In this document: positions 27,102 through 35,375 of the stretch, one piece after another
How positions within the stretch are numbered: position 1 is the stretch's first letter
How the letters are laid out: every line of letters begins with the position of its first letter
Translations under genes and position numbers: made by a program
Assembly (NCBI RefSeq): GCF_039541115.1
Contig: NZ_BAABFP010000008.1
Span: forward strand, 496,001-560,000
Length of the DNA stretch: 64,000 nucleotides
Reading direction: 5' to 3'
Source: Angustibacter luteus
GTDB lineage: Bacteria > Actinomycetota > Actinomycetes > Actinomycetales > Angustibacteraceae
The notes under the pieces: model-generated
The model's database searches: none
What the model saw: the letters and a program-made list of their open reading frames with translations, nothing else
Told to the model about the DNA's origin: nothing

Positions 27102-29792
27102 TCAGCCGGGCAGCATCCCGGCCTCACGCGCCGACCGCAGCGCCTCGGCCCGCCGGGTGGCACCGAGCTTGCGGTAGAGCGAGGCCAGGTGCGTCTTCAC
27201 CGTGTTCTCGGTGATGTACAACGTGGCCGCGATGTCGGTGTAGGAGCCGCCGAGCGACAGCTCCCGCAGGACGTCCAGCTCCCGGGAGGTCAGGTCGATG
27301 ACCATGCCGGACGTCGTCCCGGCGGCCGACGTGAGGTCCACGACCAGCGGCGGCGCCGGCCGCTCGCGGGCCGCTCGGGCCGTCGCCTGCGCGGGGATGG
27401 ATCGCCCACCGCCCAACCGGGTCAGGGTGTCGAGCAGGTCCGCGGCGGCGGGGTGCGCATCGTCGCGGGCCGCTTCTCCCGCCAGCAGGTGCACGAACTC
27501 CGGGGCCCGGCCGACGTCGGCGAGCACCAACCGTCGATGCGGCCCGACCCGTGACAGCAGACCGCGCAGCTGGTGCTCCGCGTCCTCGATCTCACCGTCC
27601 CGCAACGACATCCACGTCCGGTGAACCGCCGCTGCGGCGCCGACGCTCTGCCGCCGGGCGCCCGGCCGGCACGCCTCGAGCAACTCGTCGAGGGCGGCCG
27701 CACTGGCGGACGGGTCGCCCCGCAGGTCCAGCACCACGGCGTCCACCAGCGAGGCGTCCGCGGACTTCCCCAGAGCGCGCAGCTCGGCGGCCGCCTCCAC
27801 CGCGTCGTCGACGTCCGCGGCCAGCAGCGCGAGCCAGCCCCGCAGCTCGGCGTACCAGCGGCGCAGGAAGCGCGGCACGACGCCGGGCACCGGCGGCGGC
27901 GAGTCCAGGTAGCTGCGGGCCTCCTGCACCTGGCCGGCGTGCGCGAGCAGGTGGCACTCGATCAGGTGCACCAGCACGTCGACCACGACGTCCAGCTCAC
28001 CGGCGGCCTCCCGGCGCACCAGCCGGACATGCTGCTCGCTGAGCTCCAGGTCGAGGTCGTTCAGCGCGACCCAGGCGTGCACCACGTGGGCTGAGGCGAC
28101 GAAGGTCGCCTGCTGCTGGGCCGTCTCCTGCACGCGAGCGATCACCTCGCGGGCGCGCCGGTCGGCGGACGAGTACGAGCCTCGAGCCAGGTCCACCAGG
28201 CTGGCGTAGGCCATCGCCTCGATGACAGGGAGGTCGGCGCCCTGGGCGCGAGCAACGACGAGCGCAGCGTCCAGGTGCTCGTGAGCGGCGTCCAGCTGGC
28301 CCGCCCAGCACTCCACCACCGCCAGCTCGATGAGCAGCCAGGCCCGCGCGCCGTCGGCCGCCCGCCCGGCGTCGGGCCCGTGGGACTCACCATCGACGGC
28401 CCCCCGCTCGAGCCGGCGCCGGGCCGCCCCGATGGCGTCCGTCGCCGGCAGCAGTCCGGTCCGCGCCAACCAGCAGAGCAGGATCGGCTCGCCGACCCCC
28501 CAGGCCGTACTGGGGTGAGCCTGCGGGCCGACGCCGAGGGCGAGCGCCTGGCCGGCCAGTTGGGTGGCCCGCTTGAGGTCGCCGGCCGCGCGCCGCTCGA
28601 GAGCGCGCAGCACCGCGAGCCCGGCGTCCCCGTCGCCCAGGTCGTCGGGCACGGCGTCCAGTGCCATCCCCACCAGCTCCCGCTCGCCGTTCGCGATCAG
28701 CCCGAGCCCGTGGGTTCGAAGGAGCTCCACCAGCTGCCCGGCGTCGTCGAGGTGGGTGGCGTGCCGCAGCGCCGTCGCCATGTCTCCGTGCTGGCCACTC
28801 ACCTGCACGATGCGCGCCTCGGCGGCTTCGTGCAGCTCGTGCTCGGGGCCATCACTCACGACGCGACGCCGCAGCAGCTCCTGCAGCAACGGGTGGTAGT
28901 GCCAGGCCGTCTCGCCCGACGCGTCCCGCGCCGCCGTGACCAGCAGGCCCTCCGCCGCCATCCGAGCGATCAGCGTGGCGGCACCGGCGTCGGCCGACAT
29001 GACCACCGCCTCGCTCGCCGTCACCAGGTCGTTGCTGCACGTGCACAGCAGCACGTGCCGGGTGCGGGCGTCGAGGGTCTCGAAGACCTCCCCGAGCAGG
29101 TAGTCCAGCACCGGTTGCTCGGTGGTGGACAACGCCTCTCGGGCGGTCACCGGGTCGGTAGCGGCCGCCAGCGCCCGGGCGCCGAGGACGAGTGCGGCCG
29201 CCCAGCCCTGGCCGCGGTCGCGGATGATCTGGACGTCGGCCGCAGCGGCACCGTTCGCGTGCGCCGTGATCAACCGGGACGCCTCGCGGTCGGTGAACCG
29301 CAGGTGGGTGGCGCGGATCGTGGTGACCTGGCCGGCCAGCTCCAGCCGGACGAGGGGCAGCATCAGGTCGCGACGGCTGGCCAGCACGATGCGGACGCGG
29401 CCGTCGCCGTCCGCCAGCAGCTCGCCGACCGCCCGCAGGTCGGCCGCCGCCAGCAGGTGCGCGTCGTCGAGCACGACCACGGTGCGACCCTTGGCCTCGC
29501 TGGCGCGGGCCAGGGCGTCCACGACACCGGACGCGACGCGTGGCCGCGCGCGTCGGCAGTCCAGCCACAGCACCCGGCGCTTGCGCGCGGACTGCTGCGC
29601 CGCCCACCCGCGCAGCATCGCGCTCTTGCCGGACCCGGCAGGGGCGACGACCACGGTCAGCGGGCGGGTGGTCGCCTCGTCCAGCAGCTCGTCGAGCCGT
29701 GGCCGTGGCACCCAGTTGCCCGGAAGATCGCGCGCGAAGATGGGATGCGCGGCGATGGCGCCGCCCTCCACCCCTGAAGGCAAGCCGACCAC
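27102..29792 (-). CDS. Large LuxR-family (LAL/MalT-like) ATP-dependent regulator
   Basis: 896 aa from GTG 29792 (GGGGAGGG just upstream); GTG 29771 is also possible. N-terminal STAND-type ATPase with Walker A APAGSGKS and Walker B VVVLDDAHLL, a long TPR-like helical middle, and a C-terminal LuxR helix-turn-helix with LTSRELDVLRELSLG and ENTVKTHLASLYRKLG. Family members sense a ligand through the helical repeats and activate target promoters. The inducer cannot be read here. Follows the two SulP genes on the same strand after 74 bp, so it may control them. Confidence 0.92.
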   Translation of the reverse strand: MVGLPSGVEGGAIAAHPIFARDLPGNWVPRPRLDELLDEATTRPLTVVVAPAGSGKSAMLRGWAAQQSARKRRVLWLDCRRARPRVASGVVDALARASEAKGRTVVVLDDAHLLAAADLRAVGELLADGDGRVRIVLASRRDLMLPLVRLELAGQVTTIRATHLRFTDREASRLITAHANGAAAADVQIIRDRGQGWAAALVLGARALAAATDPVTAREALSTTEQPVLDYLLGEVFETLDARTRHVLLCTCSNDLVTASEAVVMSADAGAATLIARMAAEGLLVTAARDASGETAWHYHPLLQELLRRRVVSDGPEHELHEAAEARIVQVSGQHGDMATALRHATHLDDAGQLVELLRTHGLGLIANGERELVGMALDAVPDDLGDGDAGLAVLRALERRAAGDLKRATQLAGQALALGVGPQAHPSTAWGVGEPILLCWLARTGLLPATDAIGAARRRLERGAVDGESHGPDAGRAADGARAWLLIELAVVECWAGQLDAAHEHLDAALVVARAQGADLPVIEAMAYASLVDLARGSYSSADRRAREVIARVQETAQQQATFVASAHVVHAWVALNDLDLELSEQHVRLVRREAAGELDVVVDVLVHLIECHLLAHAGQVQEARSYLDSPPPVPGVVPRFLRRWYAELRGWLALLAADVDDAVEAAAELRALGKSADASLVDAVVLDLRGDPSASAAALDELLEACRPGARRQSVGAAAAVHRTWMSLRDGEIEDAEHQLRGLLSRVGPHRRLVLADVGRAPEFVHLLAGEAARDDAHPAAADLLDTLTRLGGGRSIPAQATARAARERPAPPLVVDLTSAAGTTSGMVIDLTSRELDVLRELSLGGSYTDIAATLYITENTVKTHLASLYRKLGATRRAEALRSAREAGMLPG

Positions 29793-29866
29793 CCCTCCCC
29801 GGTTGGACGACGGTGCCCAGCGTGCCCGACGTCCCACCGAAGCACAACGACAAACGGGTCTCGGTC

Positions 29867-31585
29867 TCAGGATCCGTCCTCGTCGCCGACGGGCGGGTCC
29901 CGGTGCTGCACGAGCCACGCGCGGGCCTCGCTCACGGCCCGCAGGGTCGAGTCGCCGACCACCTCGGTGGCCTCGAACACGTGCAGGTTCCCCCGCGCGT
30001 CCTGGGAGTACGAGCGCTGGAACCGTTGCAGCATCTCGGGATCGACCCCGCTCAGGTACAGCGTGCCGTTCCGCTCGGCGAGCTGGTTGCTGTACGTCGT
30101 CACCACCGCGAAGAACGTCGCCCCCAACGTCGTCCGCCCCCGCAGCCGCAGCACGACCACCGGCGACACCGACCCGACCGCGCTGGGCAGACGTGCCTGC
30201 AAGGTGCGCGCCCCGGCGTACAGCAGGCTGCCGTACACGTCGAGGACCGTGACAGCGTGCGAGGGCAGCGTCCCGGGCGCCGTAGCCTGCACGAACCGCC
30301 CGCCGTGCTCCACCCGCAGCTCGACCACCGACAGGTCCATCGCCTCGCGGTTCAGCTGCAGCACCAGCGAGGTGATCAGCCCGATCGCGACCGCCGCGGC
30401 GACCGGGAGCAGCAGGGTGGCGACGAACGTCACCGTCATGGCGATCTTTGCCGTGCTGCCGGTGCGCCAGACCGTCGCGATCTCGGCCGGCGCCAGGGTG
30501 CCGAGCCCGACGACGATGAGCACGGCGGCGAGCGTCGCCGAGGCGACCTGCGAGACGACACCCGACAGCGCGACGAGGATCAGCAGCATCCAGAGCCCGG
30601 CGAAGACCGAGGCCCAGCGGCTGCGCGCCTTCAGCGAGACGTTCAGCGCGGTGCCGCTCACCGACCCGCCTACCGGGATGCCGTGCACGAGCGAGCTCGC
30701 CACGTTGGCCACGCCCTGGGCCACGAAGTCGGCATTGGTGTCGGCCGGCACGTCACCCTTGTTCGGCGCGGCCTCGGCGACGCCGGCGCCCTGCACCAGG
30801 ACGATGACCGCCACGGCCAGCGCCCCGGACAGCACCTGCGGCGTCACGTCGCTCAGACGCGGGAACGCCAGTGGCGGCAGCCCGGACGGGATTGCACCCG
30901 AGTCGGCGATGAGCTGGACGCTGTCCGCGTTGAGCAGGAGCGCGGCGACGGTGGGGATCGTGACGGCGGCCAGTGATGACCACAGCGCGAAGCGGGTGCG
31001 GTTCAGCAGCACGAGGATCGCGAGCGCGCTCAGGCCGACCGTGGCGGTGGGCCAGTCGATGCCGCTGGGGTGCAGCAGGACGTCGATGGCCTTGGTGAGG
31101 TTGATGCTCTGGTCCGTACTGGCCCCGAGCAGGTCCGGCACCTGTCCGAGCGAGATGTTGACGGCGACCCCGCTGAGGAAGCCGAGCATCACGGAGCGGG
31201 AGACGAACCGTACGTACCGCCCGAGGCGCAGCAGCCCGGCGACGAGCATGACGATCCCGGCAGCCATGGTCAGGACGACGAGCGCGCCCGCGCGGTCGTC
31301 GTCGGGCACCGACGCCAGCGCCGACCCGGCGGCCAGTGACGCCGCCGTGGTCGTCGTCACCACCATCATCCGGGTGCTGGCGGACAGCCCACCGAACGTC
31401 GGTCCGGCGAAGGTCGCGTACAGCCCGTACGCCGGGCTCACCCCGACCAAGGTCGCGCTGGCCATGCCGTCGGGCACCGAGCTGATCGCGTTCGGTAGGC
31501 CGGCCAGGACGTCGGCCTTGAGGTCCGCGCGTCGCGGGCGCACGCCCGACCACCAGCGCCCCACCAGCGCCAGGGGGCGGCTCAC
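29867..31585 (-). CDS. SulP-family anion transporter with STAS-like tail (second of pair)
   Basis: 572 aa from a GTG sharing GTGA with the stop of the upstream SulP gene. About 12 membrane segments beginning DVLAGLPNAISSVPDGMASATLVGVSPAYGLYA-like, with conserved GIPVGGSVSGTALN and EAAPNK regions. The C-terminal domain is STAS-like. Likely secondary transporter of sulfate, bicarbonate or dicarboxylates. The N-terminal motif differs from its partner, so this is an old pair rather than a recent duplication. Confidence 0.88.
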   Translation of the reverse strand: MSRPLALVGRWWSGVRPRRADLKADVLAGLPNAISSVPDGMASATLVGVSPAYGLYATFAGPTFGGLSASTRMMVVTTTTAASLAAGSALASVPDDDRAGALVVLTMAAGIVMLVAGLLRLGRYVRFVSRSVMLGFLSGVAVNISLGQVPDLLGASTDQSINLTKAIDVLLHPSGIDWPTATVGLSALAILVLLNRTRFALWSSLAAVTIPTVAALLLNADSVQLIADSGAIPSGLPPLAFPRLSDVTPQVLSGALAVAVIVLVQGAGVAEAAPNKGDVPADTNADFVAQGVANVASSLVHGIPVGGSVSGTALNVSLKARSRWASVFAGLWMLLILVALSGVVSQVASATLAAVLIVVGLGTLAPAEIATVWRTGSTAKIAMTVTFVATLLLPVAAAVAIGLITSLVLQLNREAMDLSVVELRVEHGGRFVQATAPGTLPSHAVTVLDVYGSLLYAGARTLQARLPSAVGSVSPVVVLRLRGRTTLGATFFAVVTTYSNQLAERNGTLYLSGVDPEMLQRFQRSYSQDARGNLHVFEATEVVGDSTLRAVSEARAWLVQHRDPPVGDEDGS

Positions 31586-33264
31586 TGCGCCGCCCGGCGC
31601 TGGAACGCTGCGACGGCCGTCTGCACGTCCGGCTGGAGCTTGCCGGCCGCCACCCACTCCTGCCAGAGCGGGGTGCGCTGCGCCTTCTCCTTCGCCCGCG
31701 GTGGCATGCCGGCGATCCAGAGGTCGACGTCCTCGCGTCGCAGCTCGCGGTCCAGCTCGAGGAACACGTCCATCACGTACAGCGTGGTGGTGAACGTCCG
31801 GCTGACGTCGACCACCAGCACCTGCGGCTTCGGCTCGGCCCCCTCGACCCGGAGGTTGAGCTCGGATTGCAGGGCCCGGATGTTGCCCGTGAACATCACG
31901 TTCTCGACCCGCAGGACCAGCACCCCGTGCACCGCCTCGTCGCCCTCCCCACCCGCGTGCAGCGTGCCGTCCGGGCGCCGGTGCAGCTCACTGATGTGCA
32001 TGTGCGACAGCGACCTCAGCACCAGCAGGTAGGTGATCACCACGCCGGCCAGGACGCCGACCAGCAGGTTGGTGAGCAACGCGATCACACCCGCGGCCAG
32101 GGCCAGACCGAACTCGGTGCGGTCGATCCGCCAGGCCCGGCGCAGGTCGGTGGTCTGGATCAGACCGGTCACGGCCACCAGCACGACAGCACCGAGGGTG
32201 GCCTGGGGCATCTCGCTGAGCAGGGGCGCCAGGAACAGGGACGTCAGGACTGCGAGCGCAACCGTGGCCAGCTGGCTCACCTGGGTGCGCGCCCCGGCGC
32301 TCACGTTGACCAGCGTCTGCGAGAACCCGCCCGCCACCGGGACCGTGCCGAAGAACGAGCCGGCGACCGACCCGGCGCCCGTGGCGATGAACTCCTGGTC
32401 GTTGACGAGCTGCGGGTCGTCCGGCTGACGCGTGCTGCGCGCCACGGACACGCTCTCCAGCAACGCCATCAGCGCGATCCCGGCCGCGTAGGGAAGCAGT
32501 CCCGCGACGTGGTCGAGCCCGGGCAGCGACGGCGCGACGAGGCCGGTCGGCACCTCCGGGATCAGGGCCACCCCGTGCTCGTCCAGGTTCGCCACCAGGA
32601 CCAGCCCGATGCCGATCACGAGGGCCACCAGGGGCCCGGGCACCCGCGGCGCGACCCGACGCAGCACCAGGACGACCGCGACGGTCCCGAACCCCAGGAG
32701 CGCGGTCACCACGCTGACGTCGTCCAAGTGCTGCAGGACGTTGCGGATGTTGCTCAGGAACGAGTCGCCGGACGTGCTCAGACCCAGCAGCTTGGGCAGC
32801 TGGGCGGCGGCGATGGTCAGCCCTACCGCGACCTTGATGCCGAACAGCACGAGCTCGGACACGCACTCCACAATGAAGCCGAGCCGGAGCACGACGGCGA
32901 GCCACAGCAGAAGCCCCACCATCAGCGTGAGCGTCGCGGTGGCGGTCAGGGCCTGCGCGCCGGACACCCCAATGCCGGTCAGCGCGGCCGCGGTCAGCGC
33001 CACGATCGTGGACGAGGTGCTGAAGCTCATCCGGCGGGCCCCGCCGAGCAAGGCGTACACCGCCATCGGCACGATGCAGGTCTGCAAGCCTACCTGAACC
33101 GGTAGGCCGGCCACCGTGGCGTAGGCCATGGCCTGCGGGATGACGACGCCGCCGGCCGTGAGGCCGGCGACGACGTCCGGGCGAAGCCACTCCCGCTGGT
33201 ACTCGCGCAACCAACCCAGCGCTGGGACGAACCGCTCGATGCGCGTGGGCTGGCGCGCGGTCAC
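31582..33264 (-). CDS. SulP-family anion transporter with STAS domain (first of pair)
   Basis: 560 aa. Family start PDVVAGLTAGGVVIPQAMAYATVAGLP, about 11-12 helices, GTVPVAGGFSQTLVNVSAGARTQ, and a cytoplasmic STAS domain (about 440-555) with FTGNIRALQSELN and VLVVDVSRTF. Overlaps the next SulP gene by 4 bp, so the two are translated together and may act as a heteromeric system. The 3' end of the DUF7144 gene lies 1 bp upstream of its start. Confidence 0.92.
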   Translation of the reverse strand: MTARQPTRIERFVPALGWLREYQREWLRPDVVAGLTAGGVVIPQAMAYATVAGLPVQVGLQTCIVPMAVYALLGGARRMSFSTSSTIVALTAAALTGIGVSGAQALTATATLTLMVGLLLWLAVVLRLGFIVECVSELVLFGIKVAVGLTIAAAQLPKLLGLSTSGDSFLSNIRNVLQHLDDVSVVTALLGFGTVAVVLVLRRVAPRVPGPLVALVIGIGLVLVANLDEHGVALIPEVPTGLVAPSLPGLDHVAGLLPYAAGIALMALLESVSVARSTRQPDDPQLVNDQEFIATGAGSVAGSFFGTVPVAGGFSQTLVNVSAGARTQVSQLATVALAVLTSLFLAPLLSEMPQATLGAVVLVAVTGLIQTTDLRRAWRIDRTEFGLALAAGVIALLTNLLVGVLAGVVITYLLVLRSLSHMHISELHRRPDGTLHAGGEGDEAVHGVLVLRVENVMFTGNIRALQSELNLRVEGAEPKPQVLVVDVSRTFTTTLYVMDVFLELDRELRREDVDLWIAGMPPRAKEKAQRTPLWQEWVAAGKLQPDVQTAVAAFQRRAAQ

Positions 33265-33265
33265 C

Positions 33266-33667
33266 TCACTCCTGGTCCAGGCGCGTGGTCGCCAGGCCCC
33301 AGATGATGAAGACGTCGAGCGCGATGATGATGATGCCCCAGATCGGGTAGTACGGCAGCCACAGGAAGTTCGCGAGCGCCTGCAGCGACGCGAGGAAGAT
33401 GCCGACCGACCGCGCGAGGACGTTTCCGGTGAAGATCAGCAGCCCCGTCCCGGCGACGAGGATGCCCAGGATCAGGTGGATCCAACCCCACTGGCTGGCG
33501 TCGAAGGACACGAAGTAGTTCGGCGTCGTGACGAAGAAGTCCTTGCCGTTCACGATGGCGATCAGGCCCTGGAAGAACCCGAACACGCCGACCGTCAGCA
33601 GCAGGCAGCCCGCGAAGACGCTTGCGCCGCTGGCCCAGGGGCTCGATGTTGACCGGGTGTTGCTCAT
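33266..33667 (-). CDS. DUF7144 family membrane protein
   Basis: 133 aa from ATG 33667, with GGAGG upstream. Four hydrophobic helices; family traits GVFGFFQGLIAIVNGKDF, QWGWIHLILGILVAGTGLLIF and LPYYPIWGIIIIALDVFIIWGLA. Found widely in actinomycetes, function unknown. First gene of the run that continues with the two SulP transporters. Confidence 0.88.
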   Translation of the reverse strand: MSNTRSTSSPWASGASVFAGCLLLTVGVFGFFQGLIAIVNGKDFFVTTPNYFVSFDASQWGWIHLILGILVAGTGLLIFTGNVLARSVGIFLASLQALANFLWLPYYPIWGIIIIALDVFIIWGLATTRLDQE

Positions 33668-33917
33668 GCTTCCTCCGTGTGCTCGAACGGACTCATGGGC
33701 TCTTCGGGCCCGACAGCATCGTTCTCCCGTGGCCACTGCGGCCGCCTCACCCCCAACGGGTGAGGCGCGCGGCCCGCCGCCCCTCCCCTCTCGCGCACGC
33801 TTCCGCCACTGAGACCGGTTCTGCTGGCCGAAACTCGGCTTGGGCGGCGGAAACCGGCCTGAGCGGCGGAACCGCGGGGTTGGGGGCGGGTAGGTGGGGC
33901 GGAGGAGTTCGCCGGGT
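33668..33917. other. Intergenic region without a gene
   Basis: Gap between the DUF7144 and alkaline phosphatase genes. It contains short imperfect repeats of GGCGGAAAC/GGCGGAACC type around 33850-33880 and runs of G. I see no coding region or RNA; it must carry both divergent promoters. Confidence 0.5.
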
Positions 33918-33939
33918 GGTCACCGGCCCTTCACCTGGA
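33918..33939 (+). promoter_or_regulatory. PHO-box candidate (PhoP site) upstream of alkaline phosphatase
   Basis: GGTCACC (33918-33924) and CTTCACC (33929-33935) are direct repeats with 11-bp phase, the arrangement of the Streptomyces PHO box (GTTCACC units of 11 bp). It lies about 70 bp before the alkaline phosphatase start. This suggests induction by phosphate starvation. Confidence 0.55.
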
Positions 33940-34008
33940 CGGCGGCTGGATGCTTCCCCCGACTGGTCGGCTGAGCCCGTTCACGCTCCCGCGAAGAATT
34001 GGACGGAC

Positions 34009-35367
34009 ATGCGCTCACCTCGATCCCACCGCCGCCACGCTGTCATCGGACTGGCGACGGCTGCCCTCGTCGGCACCCCGCTGGTGGCCCTCGCCGCCGG
34101 CGCCCACAGCGACCACACCCAGGCCGCGCGCCAGGCCATCCAAGGCGGCAAGGCCCGCAACGTGATCCTGCTGATCGGCGACGGCATGGGCGACAGCGAG
34201 ATCACCAGCGCCCGCAACTACCAGGTCGGAGCGGCCGGCCGCCTCGCCCTGGACACGCTGCCGCTGAGCGGCGCCTACACGACGTACGCGGTGCGCAAGG
34301 ACAACCCGACGATCCCCGACTACGTCACGGACTCCGCCGCGTCCGGCACCGGCTGGTCGACCGGCCACAAGTCCTACAACGGCGCGATCTCGGTGACGCC
34401 GGACGGCAAGCCGGTCCCGACGATCCTCGAGCTGGCCAAGAAGGCCGGGTTCCGCACCGGTGACGTGACGACCGCCGAGCTGCAGGACGCCACCCCGGCG
34501 GTGCTGGGCTCGCACGTGGTGAGCCGGGACTGCAAGGGTCCGCAGTCGATGACCGCCTGCCCCACGAACGCGACCGAGAACGGTGGCGCCGGGTCGATCG
34601 CCGAGCAGCTGGTCCGGACCGCCCCCGACGTCTTGCTGGGTGGCGGCAAGCAGTACTTCGACCAGACCGTTCAGGCCGGCCGCTTCGCCGGGCTGAGCGT
34701 CCTGCAGCAGGCTCAGGTCGGCGGCTACCAGGTGGTCACGGACGCCGCCGGGCTGGCCGCCGCCAAGCCGAACGCGCCGATCCTGGGCACCTTCGCGAAG
34801 AACAACATGGACCTGGAGTGGGTCGGCCCGACGCCGACGAAGACCGGGACCGCCCCCTCGCGCTGCGAGGTGAACGCCGCTCGCACCGCCAGCCAGCCGC
34901 ACCTGGTGGACATGGCGAGCAAGGCGTTGCAGGTGCTGGACCGGCAGACCCGCACCAGCCGCAAGGGCTTCTTCCTGCAGATCGAGGGCGCCTCGATCGA
35001 CAAGCAGGACCACGCCGCCAACCCGTGCGGTCAGATCGGCGAGACCATCGCGTTCGACGCCGCGGTCAAGAAGGCCCTGGACTACCAGCGCTCGCACCGC
35101 GACACGCTCGTCGTGGTCACCGCCGACCACGGCCACACCAGCCAGATCGTGGAGGGCCCGACCGAGGGCGTCACCGCGACGCTGCGCACCAACGAGGGCG
35201 GCGACCTGACGATCAGCTACGCCACGGCACCGATCACCGGTTCGCAGCAGCACACCGGCACCGAGGTGCGGATCGCGGCAGGCGGACCGCAGGCGGCGAA
35301 CGTGCTCGGGGTCACCGACCAGACCGAGCTGTTCTTCACCATGCGCCGGGCCCTCGGCCTGGGCTGA
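34009..35367 (+). CDS. phoA: Secreted alkaline phosphatase
   Basis: 452 aa with a signal peptide (basic RSHRR, hydrophobic AVIGLATAALVGTPLVALAA). Metal ligand Asp in LLIGDGMGDSE, catalytic Ser in DSAASGTGWSTG, further ligands in EGASIDKQDHA and VTADHGHTSQI. These are the complete two-zinc plus magnesium site of the PhoA family. Releases phosphate from organic esters outside the cell; with the secreted phosphoesterase at 4276 it fits a phosphate-scavenging set. A PHO-box-like repeat lies upstream. Confidence 0.95.
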   Translation: MRSPRSHRRHAVIGLATAALVGTPLVALAAGAHSDHTQAARQAIQGGKARNVILLIGDGMGDSEITSARNYQVGAAGRLALDTLPLSGAYTTYAVRKDNPTIPDYVTDSAASGTGWSTGHKSYNGAISVTPDGKPVPTILELAKKAGFRTGDVTTAELQDATPAVLGSHVVSRDCKGPQSMTACPTNATENGGAGSIAEQLVRTAPDVLLGGGKQYFDQTVQAGRFAGLSVLQQAQVGGYQVVTDAAGLAAAKPNAPILGTFAKNNMDLEWVGPTPTKTGTAPSRCEVNAARTASQPHLVDMASKALQVLDRQTRTSRKGFFLQIEGASIDKQDHAANPCGQIGETIAFDAAVKKALDYQRSHRDTLVVVTADHGHTSQIVEGPTEGVTATLRTNEGGDLTISYATAPITGSQQHTGTEVRIAAGGPQAANVLGVTDQTELFFTMRRALGLG

Positions 35368-35375
35368 TCGATCAG
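35364..35375. terminator. Palindrome spanning two convergent stop codons
   Basis: CTGATCGATCAG, a perfect 12-bp palindrome containing the alkaline phosphatase TGA and the opposite TGA of the GGDEF gene, only 4 bp apart. A weak terminator at best. Confidence 0.3.

Noticed and set aside
27102-29777. Long plus-strand frames (for example 28275-29777) opposite the LAL regulator
   Set aside because: Low-complexity Arg/Gln/Gly/Pro-rich translation typical of antisense frames in GC-rich genes.
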